Shown here: positions 52,760 through 62,560 of the stretch, in pieces
Layout: each line of letters opens with the position of its first letter
How positions within the stretch are numbered: the stretch's first letter is position 1
Source of the DNA: Shewanella sp. GD04112
GTDB taxonomy: Bacteria; Pseudomonadota; Gammaproteobacteria; Enterobacterales; Shewanellaceae
Assembly (NCBI RefSeq): GCF_029835735.1
Contig: NZ_JAOEAL010000001.1
Location: forward strand, 2,356,001 to 2,420,000
Reading direction: 5' to 3'
Length of the DNA: 64,000 nt
The notes under the pieces: model-generated
Told to the model about the DNA's origin: nothing
Databases searched by the model: none
What the model saw: only the letters and a program-made list of their open reading frames with translations
Translations under genes and position numbers: made by a program

Positions 52760-55700
52760 GTGTCGTTTAGACTGAAAACAATTTTAGGGATCGCCTTAAT
52801 CGAAGGTTTATTACTGTTTTTGCTGGTGTATACCAGCATTAACTACCTTAAGTTGTCTAATCAGTCGCAAATTGAAAAACGGGCCGAAACCACGTTAACA
52901 CTGTTCTCTGTGGCGGCGCAGGATGCGGTGATCAGTAACGATCTGGCGACATTACATTCGTTAATTCAAGAGCTGTTAAGCCACAGCGAAGTCTTGTATG
53001 TAACAGTGTCTGATCAGAGCCGCATTTTGGCCTATGGCGGCGCCGATAAATACATTCAGGTTTCGCATCAAGCGGATAAACATCTGGATCAAGTCAAAGA
53101 TGGGATCTTCGATCTCGAATATCCCATTGAAGTCAATGGCTATCTGTTCGGCAAAGTGAACATGGGGTTTGAGACCCAGAGCCTTGAAAATCTGGTTAAT
53201 ACGGTGACACAACAGATCCTCTCAATCGCTGGGGTTGAAATGTTGCTGGTGGCCTTGTTTTCATTGCTGCTTGGGCATTACCTCACCCGTAACTTAACTC
53301 AGCTAACCAGCGCCTCTAAACGCATTCTCGCGGGCGAGATTGGGGTGAGGGTGCCTGTCAAAGGCAAGGATGAAATCGCCCAGATGACCCGCGCCTTTAA
53401 CAATATGGTCGATAAAGTCGATGCCAGAACCAAGGCATTAGAGGCGGCAAATATCCGTCTCAACACCATTCTTGAGTCGGCGGTCGATGGCTTTGTGATC
53501 ATCAATGAATTCGGCATCATTACCGACATCAACCCCGCCGTCAGTCGACTCTTTGGTTATGCCCATAATGAACTGATTGGCCAGAATGTATCGATTTTTA
53601 TGCCGTTCGACCAAAGGCCATTGCACGATGGTTACATTCAGCAGTACTTCACAACCCATGTTGCCAAAATCATCGGCACCAGCCGCGAGTTAACGGCGCA
53701 ACGTAAGGACGGTCAGCTATTTCCTATCGCCTTATCCGTGTCGCAAATGAGCATCGACAATCGGGCGATGTTTATCGGTTTAGTCAAAGACTTATCCGAA
53801 GCGAAACGCAAAGAAATCGCCGCAGCGAAAACCGAGTCAGTGTTGCTTGCCACCTTAGCGGCGAGCCAAGATTGCTTAATAACCATCGATATGTCGGGCA
53901 AAGTCATTGAATTTAACCTCGCGGCCACCAGACTGTTTGGTTATAGCCGCGAGGAAGCTGTCGGCGCCTTATTGGAGGATTTAATTATCCCCGAAGACAA
54001 ACAACAGGGGCATAAGCGAGGCATTGAACGTTATCGCCGCACTGGCGAAGGGAAAATGCTCAATAAGCGGGTCGAATTACTCGCGCGCTGCAAGGCTGGA
54101 AATCTAATCCCTATCGAGCTTGAGGTGGTACCGATCCAACTCGGGGATGAAGTGCTGTTTACGGCATTTTTACGGGATATTTCTGAGCGCAAAGCCAACG
54201 AGCAAAAACTACAGCAGGCAAAAGAACAAGCCGAGCAGGGCAGTAAAGTGAAGTCGCGTTTCTTAGCCACCATGAGCCATGAGATCCGCTCACCGCTGAA
54301 CGCAATTTTAGGCGGGGTGGAATTGTTGCTCGACTCATCCTTAAGCAAAGATCAACGCATTCACGCCAATATCGCGCGGGAAGCGGGCAGTGCTTTGCTG
54401 CATACCATTAACGATATCTTGGACTTTTCGAAGATTGAAGCCGGGCAGATGGTGCTCGAGTCCCATGAGTTTGAGCCAGATAAACTGGTTGCTCAAGTGC
54501 TGCAAATTCTTGAGCCCAAAGCCTTCGAAAAGGGGTTAGAGCTGGTCAGTTTTGTGAATCGAAATGTGCCAAGAACCGTGGTTGGCGATCAGCAGCGCTT
54601 ACGCCAAGTGCTGCATAACCTCGTCGATAATGCGATTAAGTTTACTGCATCCGGCACCATCACAGTGGAAATGTGGATCCCCGATAATCACCAAACCGAG
54701 GTGCAACTCTATTGCCGTGTCACAGACTCTGGTATTGGTATCTCTGCGGAGGCGCAAAGCAAACTATTCAAAGAATTTAGCCAAGTACACGATACCCATA
54801 ACACAAACTACAAGGGTACGGGCCTAGGTTTGGCCATCTGTAGCGAGCTTATCACTATGATGGGCGGCACGATCGAGCTGCAAAGTGAGCTTGGTCAGGG
54901 AAGTCGCTTTACTTTTTATGTGTCTTTGCAATTGCTTGAGGGAAATTTCTGCCACAGTCATTATTTCCCCGCCCATTCTCGGGTTCTGCTCGCCCACCAT
55001 GATGCAACTTGGCTATCGCTCGTCTCGAAACAATATTCGCAATACGGGGTAGAGACGGTTGAAGTGATGGACTGGCCATCAATCAAACGGGCGAAAAAAA
55101 TAAAAGGTCAATTCAACCTAATTTTGCTCGATGAAGGCTTCTTTTTGGATGTAAACGAACAGGATGTCAATCGATTAAGGCAAGCGCATTTAACCGCCGA
55201 TGGTTCTATGGTGGCCTTGGTATCGGGAATGAGCACCGAAATAACCCATTCACTCGCCACGTTAGGGTTAGATCAAGTCGTCAATAAGCCCCTAAGCCGC
55301 GCCATGCAGTTAGCACTCTTGAGTAAAGATGCGCTGGCGAATGAGTTTGAAGAGGAGTATGTGGCCCAAGAGAAATTCCAAGGCCATATCCTCCTCGCCG
55401 AAGACAGTCCCGCGAACCAAATTATTGCCGGAACCATGCTCACCAAGGCGGGGTTTGATATCACTTATGCCTGCAACGGGCTTGAAGCGGTTAAGTTGGT
55501 CGCCGAAAAGCCCTTCGATCTCGTCTTGATGGATGTACGTATGCCCGAGATGGATGGACTCGAGGCCACGGAAGTCATCCTGCAAAATCACCCTGAGCAA
55601 GTTATTCTGGCGATGTCGGCCAATGTGATGAAAGAAGAGATAGAGCATTGCTATCGAGTCGGGATGAAGGACTTTATCGCTAAGCCCGTCAAACAAAAAA

Positions 55701-56119
55701 CCTTACTGCATGCCATTCAAAAATGGTTGCCCAATGCCGTTGTCAGCTTACCAAGCTCACATAAACCCGCTGAAAACTCAGCGAATTTACTCGATGAACC
55801 ACTCCTAGCGGAGCTTGAACAAACCTTAGGTAAAGCGAGTCTATCGAACATGATGACGATCTTCTGTGATGAATTGGCGCAGCGGCTTAATCAGTTAAGC
55901 GAACTCGATTCGACGCAAGTGGACGAGATTGAAGATCAAGCGCACACTCTAAAAAGCAGTTCAGGCAGTTTTGGGGCGACGGCGCTGTTCTTATTAGCTC
56001 AGAAATTAGAAGCCTGTGCCCGTCAGCAACAGCTCGGTGCCATTCCCGAGCTGATGGCACAGATTTATGTCCTTGGAAAACAGACTCACAGCCTATTAAC
56101 GGAACGATTTATTCAATAG
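52760..56119 (+). CDS. Hybrid sensor histidine kinase with HAMP, two PAS, receivers and HPt
   Basis: A 1119-residue inner-membrane phosphorelay kinase. Helices at about 7-28 and 153-174 enclose a periplasmic domain. Then follow HAMP (about 175-228), PAS (about 230-345), a second PAS (about 357-470), and HisKA with His507 (MSHEIRSPLNA). The ATPase has NLVDNAIKFT and GTGLGLAI. A degenerate receiver (about 735-850, LLAHHDATW, no acidic pair) precedes a true receiver with Asp925 (LMDVRMPEMDG), then HPt with His1062 (AHTLKSSSG). GTG start directly after the binding-protein stop. It should pass phosphate to the regulator downstream and perhaps to the PP2C receiver. It resembles Vibrio RscS/SypF in role. 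Confidence 0.9.
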   Translation: MSFRLKTILGIALIEGLLLFLLVYTSINYLKLSNQSQIEKRAETTLTLFSVAAQDAVISNDLATLHSLIQELLSHSEVLYVTVSDQSRILAYGGADKYIQVSHQADKHLDQVKDGIFDLEYPIEVNGYLFGKVNMGFETQSLENLVNTVTQQILSIAGVEMLLVALFSLLLGHYLTRNLTQLTSASKRILAGEIGVRVPVKGKDEIAQMTRAFNNMVDKVDARTKALEAANIRLNTILESAVDGFVIINEFGIITDINPAVSRLFGYAHNELIGQNVSIFMPFDQRPLHDGYIQQYFTTHVAKIIGTSRELTAQRKDGQLFPIALSVSQMSIDNRAMFIGLVKDLSEAKRKEIAAAKTESVLLATLAASQDCLITIDMSGKVIEFNLAATRLFGYSREEAVGALLEDLIIPEDKQQGHKRGIERYRRTGEGKMLNKRVELLARCKAGNLIPIELEVVPIQLGDEVLFTAFLRDISERKANEQKLQQAKEQAEQGSKVKSRFLATMSHEIRSPLNAILGGVELLLDSSLSKDQRIHANIAREAGSALLHTINDILDFSKIEAGQMVLESHEFEPDKLVAQVLQILEPKAFEKGLELVSFVNRNVPRTVVGDQQRLRQVLHNLVDNAIKFTASGTITVEMWIPDNHQTEVQLYCRVTDSGIGISAEAQSKLFKEFSQVHDTHNTNYKGTGLGLAICSELITMMGGTIELQSELGQGSRFTFYVSLQLLEGNFCHSHYFPAHSRVLLAHHDATWLSLVSKQYSQYGVETVEVMDWPSIKRAKKIKGQFNLILLDEGFFLDVNEQDVNRLRQAHLTADGSMVALVSGMSTEITHSLATLGLDQVVNKPLSRAMQLALLSKDALANEFEEEYVAQEKFQGHILLAEDSPANQIIAGTMLTKAGFDITYACNGLEAVKLVAEKPFDLVLMDVRMPEMDGLEATEVILQNHPEQVILAMSANVMKEEIEHCYRVGMKDFIAKPVKQKTLLHAIQKWLPNAVVSLPSSHKPAENSANLLDEPLLAELEQTLGKASLSNMMTIFCDELAQRLNQLSELDSTQVDEIEDQAHTLKSSSGSFGATALFLLAQKLEACARQQQLGAIPELMAQIYVLGKQTHSLLTERFIQ

Positions 56120-56127
56120 GGATAGCT

Positions 56128-57606
56128 ATGAATTATTCAGCATTATTGGTTGAAGACAGTATGTCACTCGGTGCGCTCTATACGGAGTATTTACGCGCGG
56201 AGGACATTAACGTAACCCATGTGCATTACGGCGCGGATGCCCTAAAGGAATTGTCGAACTGGCAGCCTGATCTGTTAATTCTCGATATTAAGCTGCCGGA
56301 TATGTCGGGTCTCGACATTCTTAAGCAAGTGCAGCAGAGTCATCCCCATATCAGCACCATTATGATCACCGCCCACGGCAGCATCGATATTGCCATTGAT
56401 GCGATGCGCTCAGGGGCGTTCGACTTTTTAGTTAAACCCTTCGATGCCAAGCGACTATCAATAACGGTGCGTAATGCCCTTAAACAAAAGCAATTACTCG
56501 AGCTTGTGACTCAGTATGAAAACAGCTTGCCAAAGGGTCATTACCAAGGGTTTATCGGCGATTCGCTGGCGATGCAGAGCGTGTACAAAACCATTGATTG
56601 TGTCGCCAACAGTAAGGCATCGGTTTTTATTATGGGGGAGAGTGGTACGGGTAAAGAAGTCTGCGCCCAGGCCATTCACCAAGTCGGTAATCGCGCCGAC
56701 AAACCCTTTATCGCCTTAAACTGCGCATCAATCCCGAAAGAACTGATTGAAAGCGAAATTTTTGGCCACTGCAAAGGGGCATTCACCGGCGCCCATAACA
56801 ATCGGGATGGCGCCGCGACTCGAGCCGACGGCGGCACCTTGTTCCTCGACGAAATCTGCGAAATGGATTTAGAACTGCAGAGCAAGTTACTGCGGTTTAT
56901 CCAAACAGGGACCTTTCAACGGGTGGGCGGCTCTAAAGAAGAGCATGTGGATATTCGTTTTATCAGTGCCACCAATCGCGAGCCCTGGGAAGAAGTCAAA
57001 CTTGGGCATTTCCGTGAGGATTTGTTTTATCGCCTGCATGTTATTCCCATCGAACTGCCGCCCCTGCGCGCACGGGGGAATGATGTGCTCTTGCTGGCCA
57101 AACAATTATTAAAAACCTACAGCAAAGAAGAAGGTAAAAAGTTTATCGACTTTAATCCTCAGGCTGCAGCCATGTTGCAAGCCTATGATTGGCCAGGCAA
57201 TGTAAGGCAACTACAGAACGTGATCCGTCAGATTGTGGTACTCAATGACGCAAGCCATGTTGAGCCAAGTATGTTCCCCACACCGCTAAAGCCGCTAGCA
57301 CAGCCTCAAACAAAAGTTCAGCTGCAGACTAAGATGCAGGTCGAAACGACAAAAGTGGACATTGATACACCCGTTCAAGTGGTGAGCCGCGAATTATCGG
57401 CAGATTCCACGCAAGAGGCGCATACACATACTGCTGAGCAACAGCGGATCCAACCGCTTTGGTTAACCGAGAAGCAAACGATAGAAGGGGCGATAGCCCT
57501 GTGTGATGGTAATGTCCCTAAAGCGGCCGCACTGCTGGATATCAGTCCATCGACCATTTATCGCAAACGTATGACATGGGAAGAACAAGCGGAACGTTCA
57601 AGCTAA
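56128..57606 (+). CDS. Sigma-54-dependent response regulator, NtrC/LuxO/SypG type
   Basis: A 492-residue enhancer-binding protein. The receiver has Asp53 (LILDIKLPDMSG) and Lys in FLVKPFDA. The AAA+ domain has Walker A GESGTGKE, the sigma-54 contact loop GAFTGA and Walker B GTLFLDEI. After a Gln/Val-rich linker the Fis-type HTH reads GNVPKAAALLDISPSTIYRK. It is 8 bp after the kinase. The palindromes TTGCA-N3-TGCAA with sigma-54 promoters across the locus are its probable targets, since LuxO, its close relative, uses that sequence. It would then also activate its own operon. Confidence 0.9.
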   Translation: MNYSALLVEDSMSLGALYTEYLRAEDINVTHVHYGADALKELSNWQPDLLILDIKLPDMSGLDILKQVQQSHPHISTIMITAHGSIDIAIDAMRSGAFDFLVKPFDAKRLSITVRNALKQKQLLELVTQYENSLPKGHYQGFIGDSLAMQSVYKTIDCVANSKASVFIMGESGTGKEVCAQAIHQVGNRADKPFIALNCASIPKELIESEIFGHCKGAFTGAHNNRDGAATRADGGTLFLDEICEMDLELQSKLLRFIQTGTFQRVGGSKEEHVDIRFISATNREPWEEVKLGHFREDLFYRLHVIPIELPPLRARGNDVLLLAKQLLKTYSKEEGKKFIDFNPQAAAMLQAYDWPGNVRQLQNVIRQIVVLNDASHVEPSMFPTPLKPLAQPQTKVQLQTKMQVETTKVDIDTPVQVVSRELSADSTQEAHTHTAEQQRIQPLWLTEKQTIEGAIALCDGNVPKAAALLDISPSTIYRKRMTWEEQAERSS

Positions 57607-57726
57607 TAATTGCTCCATCTTGAGCCGCTGACACTTGCGTTAACAAGAGCTTCAACAGATAGCTAAACAATGAACTTTCACATTGAACGTCAACAGTGTT
57701 TGCGGTTAGGTGTTTATCCTCTTTTG

Positions 57727-57763
57727 TAGCGCAGCCTAGACTCCACTAACCTAGGCCGCGCTA
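57727..57763. terminator. Terminator-like hairpin between convergent genes
   Basis: TAGCGCAGCCTAG and CTAGGCCGCGCTA pair over 13 positions with one mismatch and an 11-nt loop, midway between the regulator and chemotaxis receptor stops. There is no strong T-run. Confidence 0.45.
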
Positions 57764-57835
57764 AATCTCAAGTGTGCTAACGTTCAGTAGTTCGCTTTAA
57801 CTCACAATCGACACCTGAATAAATCTATTCTCTAA

Positions 57836-59467
57836 TCAATAACTGCGCTTGGTTTTGAAGAAGGCAAGTAGCTGTTTTTGTTTACCCGCTTCGGATAACA
57901 CATCATGGCAAGCCTTACTGGCGTTGCCGACTCCCACCACGTTTTGATCGACCATTTCAACCGTCGATGAGATATTTCTGGAAATGTCTTCGGTCACGCT
58001 GGATTGTTCGCTCGAGGCAGTGGCAACCACGGTATTAACATTAGAAATCGCATTGACGGAGGCGGAAATACCTTGGAAAGCACTACGCACTTTTTCCGAT
58101 ACCATTTGTGACTCATCCAACAAACTGGTATTGGCCTTCATATAATGATCGGCCTTTTCCGCCTGAGACTGTAATTTTGAAATAATCTCTTGAATATCAA
58201 TGGTGGATTGCTGGGTTTTAGCCGCAAGAGAGCGAACCTCATCGGCAACAACGGCAAAACCGCGACCCGCTTCACCAGCCCTTGCCGCTTCAATCGCCGC
58301 ATTGAGTGCCAGTAGGTTGGTTTGTTCGGAAATACTGGTAATCACATCAATAACAGAGCCAATTTCGATGGAATAGTCTTTCAACTGATTGACTATGGTG
58401 CCTGAATCTCGGATCGCCGCGCCAATTTTGACTGAAATATTATCGGACTCACCGAGGGATTTATTGCCTTCAGAGACATTGCCCATCGCCTCACCAGCAC
58501 TGGTTTCCGCCTCAGTCGCATTTTTACTCACTTCGAGTGCCGTACTGGACATTTCATTGAGCGCCGTCGCGATTTGTTCTACCTGAACCAGCATTTGCTG
58601 GGAATTATGCTCAACTTGATTCATGGTCGAGGCGAGTATTTCGGCCGAAGTCGCGGTATTGTCGGCAACGGTAATCAATTGCTCGGTCATCTCAGAAATT
58701 TTATCGGCTGTCTCATTACAGCCCTGAGCCAAAATACCCAATTCATTATTGCCAATATCGGCAATGCGCTCGGAAAGATCGCCATTAGCCAACTTCGCCA
58801 TAAAACTCTGCACAGTTTTAATTGATGTAATAATAAATTTTGAGATAGCCGTCGACGTCACTAACACCAACAATGACACTATGACCAAAATGAATAACAT
58901 TATTTTGATCGATTCATCGTAAATCACATCGCCATAGCTGCTTGCGTCCTGCGCGCCTTTGTAATTCAGGTCTGATAATTTCAGCAATAAATCCGAGTAT
59001 TCGTTGTACGCCTCGAGTGATTCCGTCAGCAGCAATTGTTTAGCATCTTCGTTTTTATTTGCCCGTGACAGTATAAGCAGCTTCTGATGAACGACAAGAT
59101 ATTCCTTATATAAGCGCTGAAAATCATTGAAGATATTTCGTTCTTTATTGCCGCTGATCAGTTGCTCGTAGGTGCGGATAGAGTCATCGATTTGCGCTTT
59201 GGTTTTCTCCAGTTCACGCTCGGTATCTCGCATCTGTCCTTCATCCAGCGAGAGAATATGCCGGGATTCTAATACCCTAAGATCTGCGGTTTGACCGTTG
59301 AGTCGCTCGATGACCCGCACGGCTGGCAACCAGTCATTGGATATGACGGTAGACTGATCATTGATGACCTGCATTTTGCTCATTGCCATCATGGTTAACC
59401 CTAGAATTGCAATAATTGGAATCGCAAAAGCGCCAAGTAATAGGTGACTGATCTTTAGATTACGCAT
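57836..59467 (-). CDS. Methyl-accepting chemotaxis protein
   Basis: A 543-residue receptor. A first helix at about 7-30, a four-helix-bundle type periplasmic domain (VINDQSTVISNDWLPAVRVI), a second helix at about 190-212, HAMP, and the cytoplasmic signalling rod with the hairpin tip QTNLLALNAAIEAARAGE. No C-terminal CheR pentapeptide. The start at 59467 (CTGGGG upstream) puts the first helix at the usual place; the frame could extend to 59497. Ligand unknown. It is not visibly part of the polysaccharide locus. Confidence 0.9.
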   Translation of the reverse strand: MRNLKISHLLLGAFAIPIIAILGLTMMAMSKMQVINDQSTVISNDWLPAVRVIERLNGQTADLRVLESRHILSLDEGQMRDTERELEKTKAQIDDSIRTYEQLISGNKERNIFNDFQRLYKEYLVVHQKLLILSRANKNEDAKQLLLTESLEAYNEYSDLLLKLSDLNYKGAQDASSYGDVIYDESIKIMLFILVIVSLLVLVTSTAISKFIITSIKTVQSFMAKLANGDLSERIADIGNNELGILAQGCNETADKISEMTEQLITVADNTATSAEILASTMNQVEHNSQQMLVQVEQIATALNEMSSTALEVSKNATEAETSAGEAMGNVSEGNKSLGESDNISVKIGAAIRDSGTIVNQLKDYSIEIGSVIDVITSISEQTNLLALNAAIEAARAGEAGRGFAVVADEVRSLAAKTQQSTIDIQEIISKLQSQAEKADHYMKANTSLLDESQMVSEKVRSAFQGISASVNAISNVNTVVATASSEQSSVTEDISRNISSTVEMVDQNVVGVGNASKACHDVLSEAGKQKQLLAFFKTKRSY

Positions 59468-60063
59468 GTAAACCCCAGCAATGATGACTATGCTCAAATT
59501 CAGTTAAAAAAGCCTAATGTAGGTATTTTTCCTTCCATAGATATATAAGTCAGAGTCTTCACTTTCGCTATGTCCACACAATGAATATTTGAATTGCAAT
59601 AGTGACTTGCTTGTTTGCGAATACTGTTGTGATGCAGGCAAGATGACCCCATTAAATGCCGAAATAAAAATACCTAGAATCTTAGCCGATTTGCCGCCGG
59701 CGAAATGAAAACACATTTTGCAATCGGTGTGGCGGTTATGGCTCACTCCCGATGGTTACTAGGATTTCTTTAGCTATTTAAGATGGGGGTCAGTGGGCAA
59801 GTTATCAAATGTATCTTGTGCCAACAGGTTTGGCACGAAATGGGCACAAGTTTAGAAAAACGTTGAATTTTGGGGGAACAGCGGTAAATGTGGATTAAGC
59901 AAAAGAGGCAAAATCAGACAGAGCCGAAGGGTGGGGCATGTTTGAATGTTTTTGCAAAAAACTAAAACAGGCTCGAAGATTTTATCTTAGGCACAAATAA
60001 AAATTAAGAATCTCGATGGATTTTATATTAAATTGAGGTTTTATAGGGAGTTAAAGCGAGAAA
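59468..60063. other. Intergenic region between the receptor and tRNA genes
   Basis: About 596 bp. It contains GTGCCAA-caggt-TTGGCAC at 59818-59836, a perfect 7-bp inverted repeat. A short frame on the minus strand at 59504-59746 has no ribosome site and I do not accept it. Otherwise nothing recognised. Confidence 0.5.
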
Positions 60064-60140
60064 TGGTACACCCGAGTGGACTCGAACCACCGACCCCTAC
60101 CATGTCAAGGTAGTGCTCTAACCAACTGAGCTACGGGTGC
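60064..60140 (-). tRNA. valV: tRNA-Val(GAC)
   Basis: 77 nt on the minus strand with encoded CCA. The acceptor GCACCCG pairs with CGGGTGT (G-U at the first pair). The anticodon stem CTACC/GGTAG holds the loop TTGACAT, anticodon GAC. The T-arm has GGTTCGAGTCC. Confidence 0.95.
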
Positions 60141-60189
60141 ACTGTTTACTTTTTAATAAGAAGTCAAAGTTTATACTCTTTGAAGAGAG

Positions 60190-60266
60190 TGGTACACCCG
60201 AGTGGACTCGAACCACCGACCCCTACCATGTCAAGGTAGTGCTCTAACCAACTGAGCTACGGGTGC
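60190..60266 (-). tRNA. valW: tRNA-Val(GAC), second copy
   Basis: Identical in sequence to the gene at 60064, 49 bp away on the same strand, and surely co-transcribed with it. Confidence 0.95.
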
Positions 60267-60473
60267 ATCGTTTTAATTGTTGCCTCAACACAACTTAGCG
60301 TTGCGCTTCGGAACGAGCGCTATATTAGGGGGATAGCGAAAGGCTGGCAAGCAAAAAAATGAATTTTATTGCCAAATGGTGAATTGCTGTGCAACTTGTC
60401 CAGTGTTTCAGCAAAGTTGTTGATAAAGCGGCAAGTTAGACTGTGATGAGGGCCCAAATGACCCCGCGCGAAA

Positions 60474-60505
60474 TAAAACGGCGAGCCAAATGCTCGCCGT
60501 TTTAT
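60474..60505 (-). terminator. Terminator after norM
   Basis: AAAACGGCGAGC-caaat-GCTCGCCGTTTT, a 12-bp stem with T-run on the minus strand, 13 bp past the stop at 60518. Confidence 0.88.
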
Positions 60506-60517
60506 CTTTCAATCTGC

Positions 60518-61897
60518 TTAATGATGCACGCTGTCGCCTTCAATCAAACTTAAATGCACACCATGCTTTTGAATATAACGAAGGCGGATGAAAAACAGCA
60601 GCGCCGCTGAGGTGAGGCCGGCAATTAATCCAGTCCAAAAACCATGGGCGCCCATGGCGGGTACGATAAAGTCGGTATACGCCAAGGTATAACCTAATGT
60701 CATGCCAATGCCCCAGTAGGAAAACAGCGTAATATAAAACGCACTGCGGGTATCTTTATATCCACGCAAGGCACCGGCAGCGACCACTTGGATTGAGTCA
60801 GATAATTGATACAGCGCGGCCATGAGCATCAAACTGCCGGCAAGTACCACCACTTCAGGATCGCTGTTATACAACTCAGCGATTTGGAAGCGGAATAACA
60901 CCGTTAAGATTGCCGTCGACAAGGCCAATGAAAGCGCCAACCACAATCCAACCTTTGCCACCACGGCAGAAATATCCGCGCGATCGCGGCCGAGGTAGTA
61001 GCCAATACGAATCGAGACGGCAATACCAATCGAGAGTGGCAACATAAATACTATGGCGGAGAAGTTCAGCGCAATCTGATGACTGGCCACGACAGTCGCG
61101 CCCAATGGCGCCAGCAGCAGGGCAATAATTGCAAATAGGCTCACCTCAAAGAAGAGCGCCATCGCAATCGGCATTCCAAGCTTAGTCATCTTCTTCATGG
61201 TGGCAAAATCAGGGCGATGGAACTGGCTAAAGGGCGCCAATGCGGCAAACTTTTTATGTAGCTGCATATAAATCGTCATGGCAATCAACATGGCCCAAAA
61301 CACTAGTGCTGTCGCGACACCACAGCCGGCGCCGCCCATTGCTGGCATGCCGAAATGACCATAGATAAAGATATAGTTCGCCGGAATATTCACCGCGAGC
61401 CCAACGAATCCGATGATCATGGTCGGTAATGTGTAAGAAATCCCTTCGCTGCAACCGCGTAATACCTGATAGAGCACAAATGCGGGCGCGCCCCATAAAA
61501 TACCGTCGATATATCCTATGGTTAAGTTGTACAATTGGGGCTCTAAATTCATATGGCTGAGCACGAGTGGGGCGGATGCAAGAAACGCCATCACGCCAAG
61601 GCCACCAATTAAGGCCAGATAAGCGCCTTGAAACGCCAGCGGTTGAATGGCTTTCTGATTATTTGCGCCATTATGATGGGCAAATAACGGCGTAAACGCC
61701 ATCAGCAACCCTTGGACAAATAAGATGGCGGGTAACCAAAGACTGGTTCCTACGGCCACGGCGGCCATATCGACAGCACTGACGCGGCCCGCCATGACCG
61801 TATCGATAAACCCCATCATGGTTTGGGTCACTTGGGCAATCAACACAGGGAGTGCGAGTTGAATTAAGCGTTTGGCCTGAAAGCCTGAATGATTCAT
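60518..61897 (-). CDS. norM: MATE-family multidrug efflux protein NorM
   Basis: A 459-residue, 12-helix exporter driven by Na+ or H+, which removes cationic drugs. MATE signatures include GFIDTVMAGRVSAVDMAAVAVG (split over helices 1-2), PLFAHHNGANNQKAIQPL and VVASHQIALNFSAIVFMLPL. The start at 61897 has AAAGG at good spacing; the longer frame to 61978 would overlap the divergent ribC gene. Its divergent pairing with riboflavin synthase is also known from E. coli, a conserved arrangement. Confidence 0.9.
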   Translation of the reverse strand: MNHSGFQAKRLIQLALPVLIAQVTQTMMGFIDTVMAGRVSAVDMAAVAVGTSLWLPAILFVQGLLMAFTPLFAHHNGANNQKAIQPLAFQGAYLALIGGLGVMAFLASAPLVLSHMNLEPQLYNLTIGYIDGILWGAPAFVLYQVLRGCSEGISYTLPTMIIGFVGLAVNIPANYIFIYGHFGMPAMGGAGCGVATALVFWAMLIAMTIYMQLHKKFAALAPFSQFHRPDFATMKKMTKLGMPIAMALFFEVSLFAIIALLLAPLGATVVASHQIALNFSAIVFMLPLSIGIAVSIRIGYYLGRDRADISAVVAKVGLWLALSLALSTAILTVLFRFQIAELYNSDPEVVVLAGSLMLMAALYQLSDSIQVVAAGALRGYKDTRSAFYITLFSYWGIGMTLGYTLAYTDFIVPAMGAHGFWTGLIAGLTSAALLFFIRLRYIQKHGVHLSLIEGDSVHH

Positions 61898-61930
61898 AAA
61901 TACAGCCTTTAACAAATAAGCGAGCAAAAA

Positions 61931-62551
61931 ATGTTTACTGGTATAGTTCAAGCCACCTGTGAGGTGGTTGCAATACATAAGAAAGATGGCCTAAATACCC
62001 TTGAGGTAGCGTTTAAACCTGATTTGCATGAGGGACTTGCGATTGGCGCAAGTGTGGCAAATAACGGGGTATGTCTGACGGTGACTCAGGTCGTTGATGA
62101 TAGGGTATTTTTCGATGTAGTGGAAGAGACCTTAAGGTTGACAAACCTTGCCAATTTGACCGTTGGTCAGCGGGTGAACATTGAGCGTTCTTTGACGTTC
62201 GGTAGTGAAATCGGCGGCCATATCCTCTCGGGACACATTCATACCAAGGCGAAAGTTAGCCACATTAGTCACACCGAGCAGCATTATGATCTGACCTTAA
62301 GCGTCGAGCCCAAATGGATGAACTATATCCTTTATAAAGGCTTTGTCGGGGTAAACGGTTGCAGCTTAACGGTCGGCGAGGTGACCGAGAGCAGTTTTAT
62401 GCTGCACTTGATCCCAGAAACCCTCAAATTGACCAACTTAGGCCAGTGTCAGGTTGGAGATGAGCTAAATATCGAAATTGACAGCCAAACCCAAGCCATC
62501 GTCGATACCGTCGAGCGTGTGCTGGCCAAACGTTTTAGCGGCCAATCTTAA
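61931..62551 (+). CDS. ribC: Riboflavin synthase alpha subunit
   Basis: A 206-residue enzyme that makes riboflavin from two molecules of 6,7-dimethyl-8-ribityllumazine. Two lumazine-binding domains in tandem: the first starts with the universal MFTGIVQ and has NNGVCLTV, the second has VNGCSLTVGEV. Each has the HILSGH-like or LIPETLK element expected. Normal length. It is separated by 33 bp from the divergent norM. No FMN riboswitch fits in that space. Confidence 0.93.
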   Translation: MFTGIVQATCEVVAIHKKDGLNTLEVAFKPDLHEGLAIGASVANNGVCLTVTQVVDDRVFFDVVEETLRLTNLANLTVGQRVNIERSLTFGSEIGGHILSGHIHTKAKVSHISHTEQHYDLTLSVEPKWMNYILYKGFVGVNGCSLTVGEVTESSFMLHLIPETLKLTNLGQCQVGDELNIEIDSQTQAIVDTVERVLAKRFSGQS

Positions 62552-62560
62552 GCTACATGC

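Noticed and set aside
59504..59746. An 80-residue minus-strand frame upstream of the chemotaxis receptor
   Set aside because: No ribosome site, odd composition with many His and Ser, no family resemblance; likely chance.
60064..60266. tRNA-Val pair as an integration site
   Set aside because: No integrase or truncated tRNA copy nearby; the two copies are a normal tandem operon.
61898..61930. FMN riboswitch before riboflavin synthase
   Set aside because: Only 33 bp separate the divergent norM and ribC starts, too little for the aptamer.
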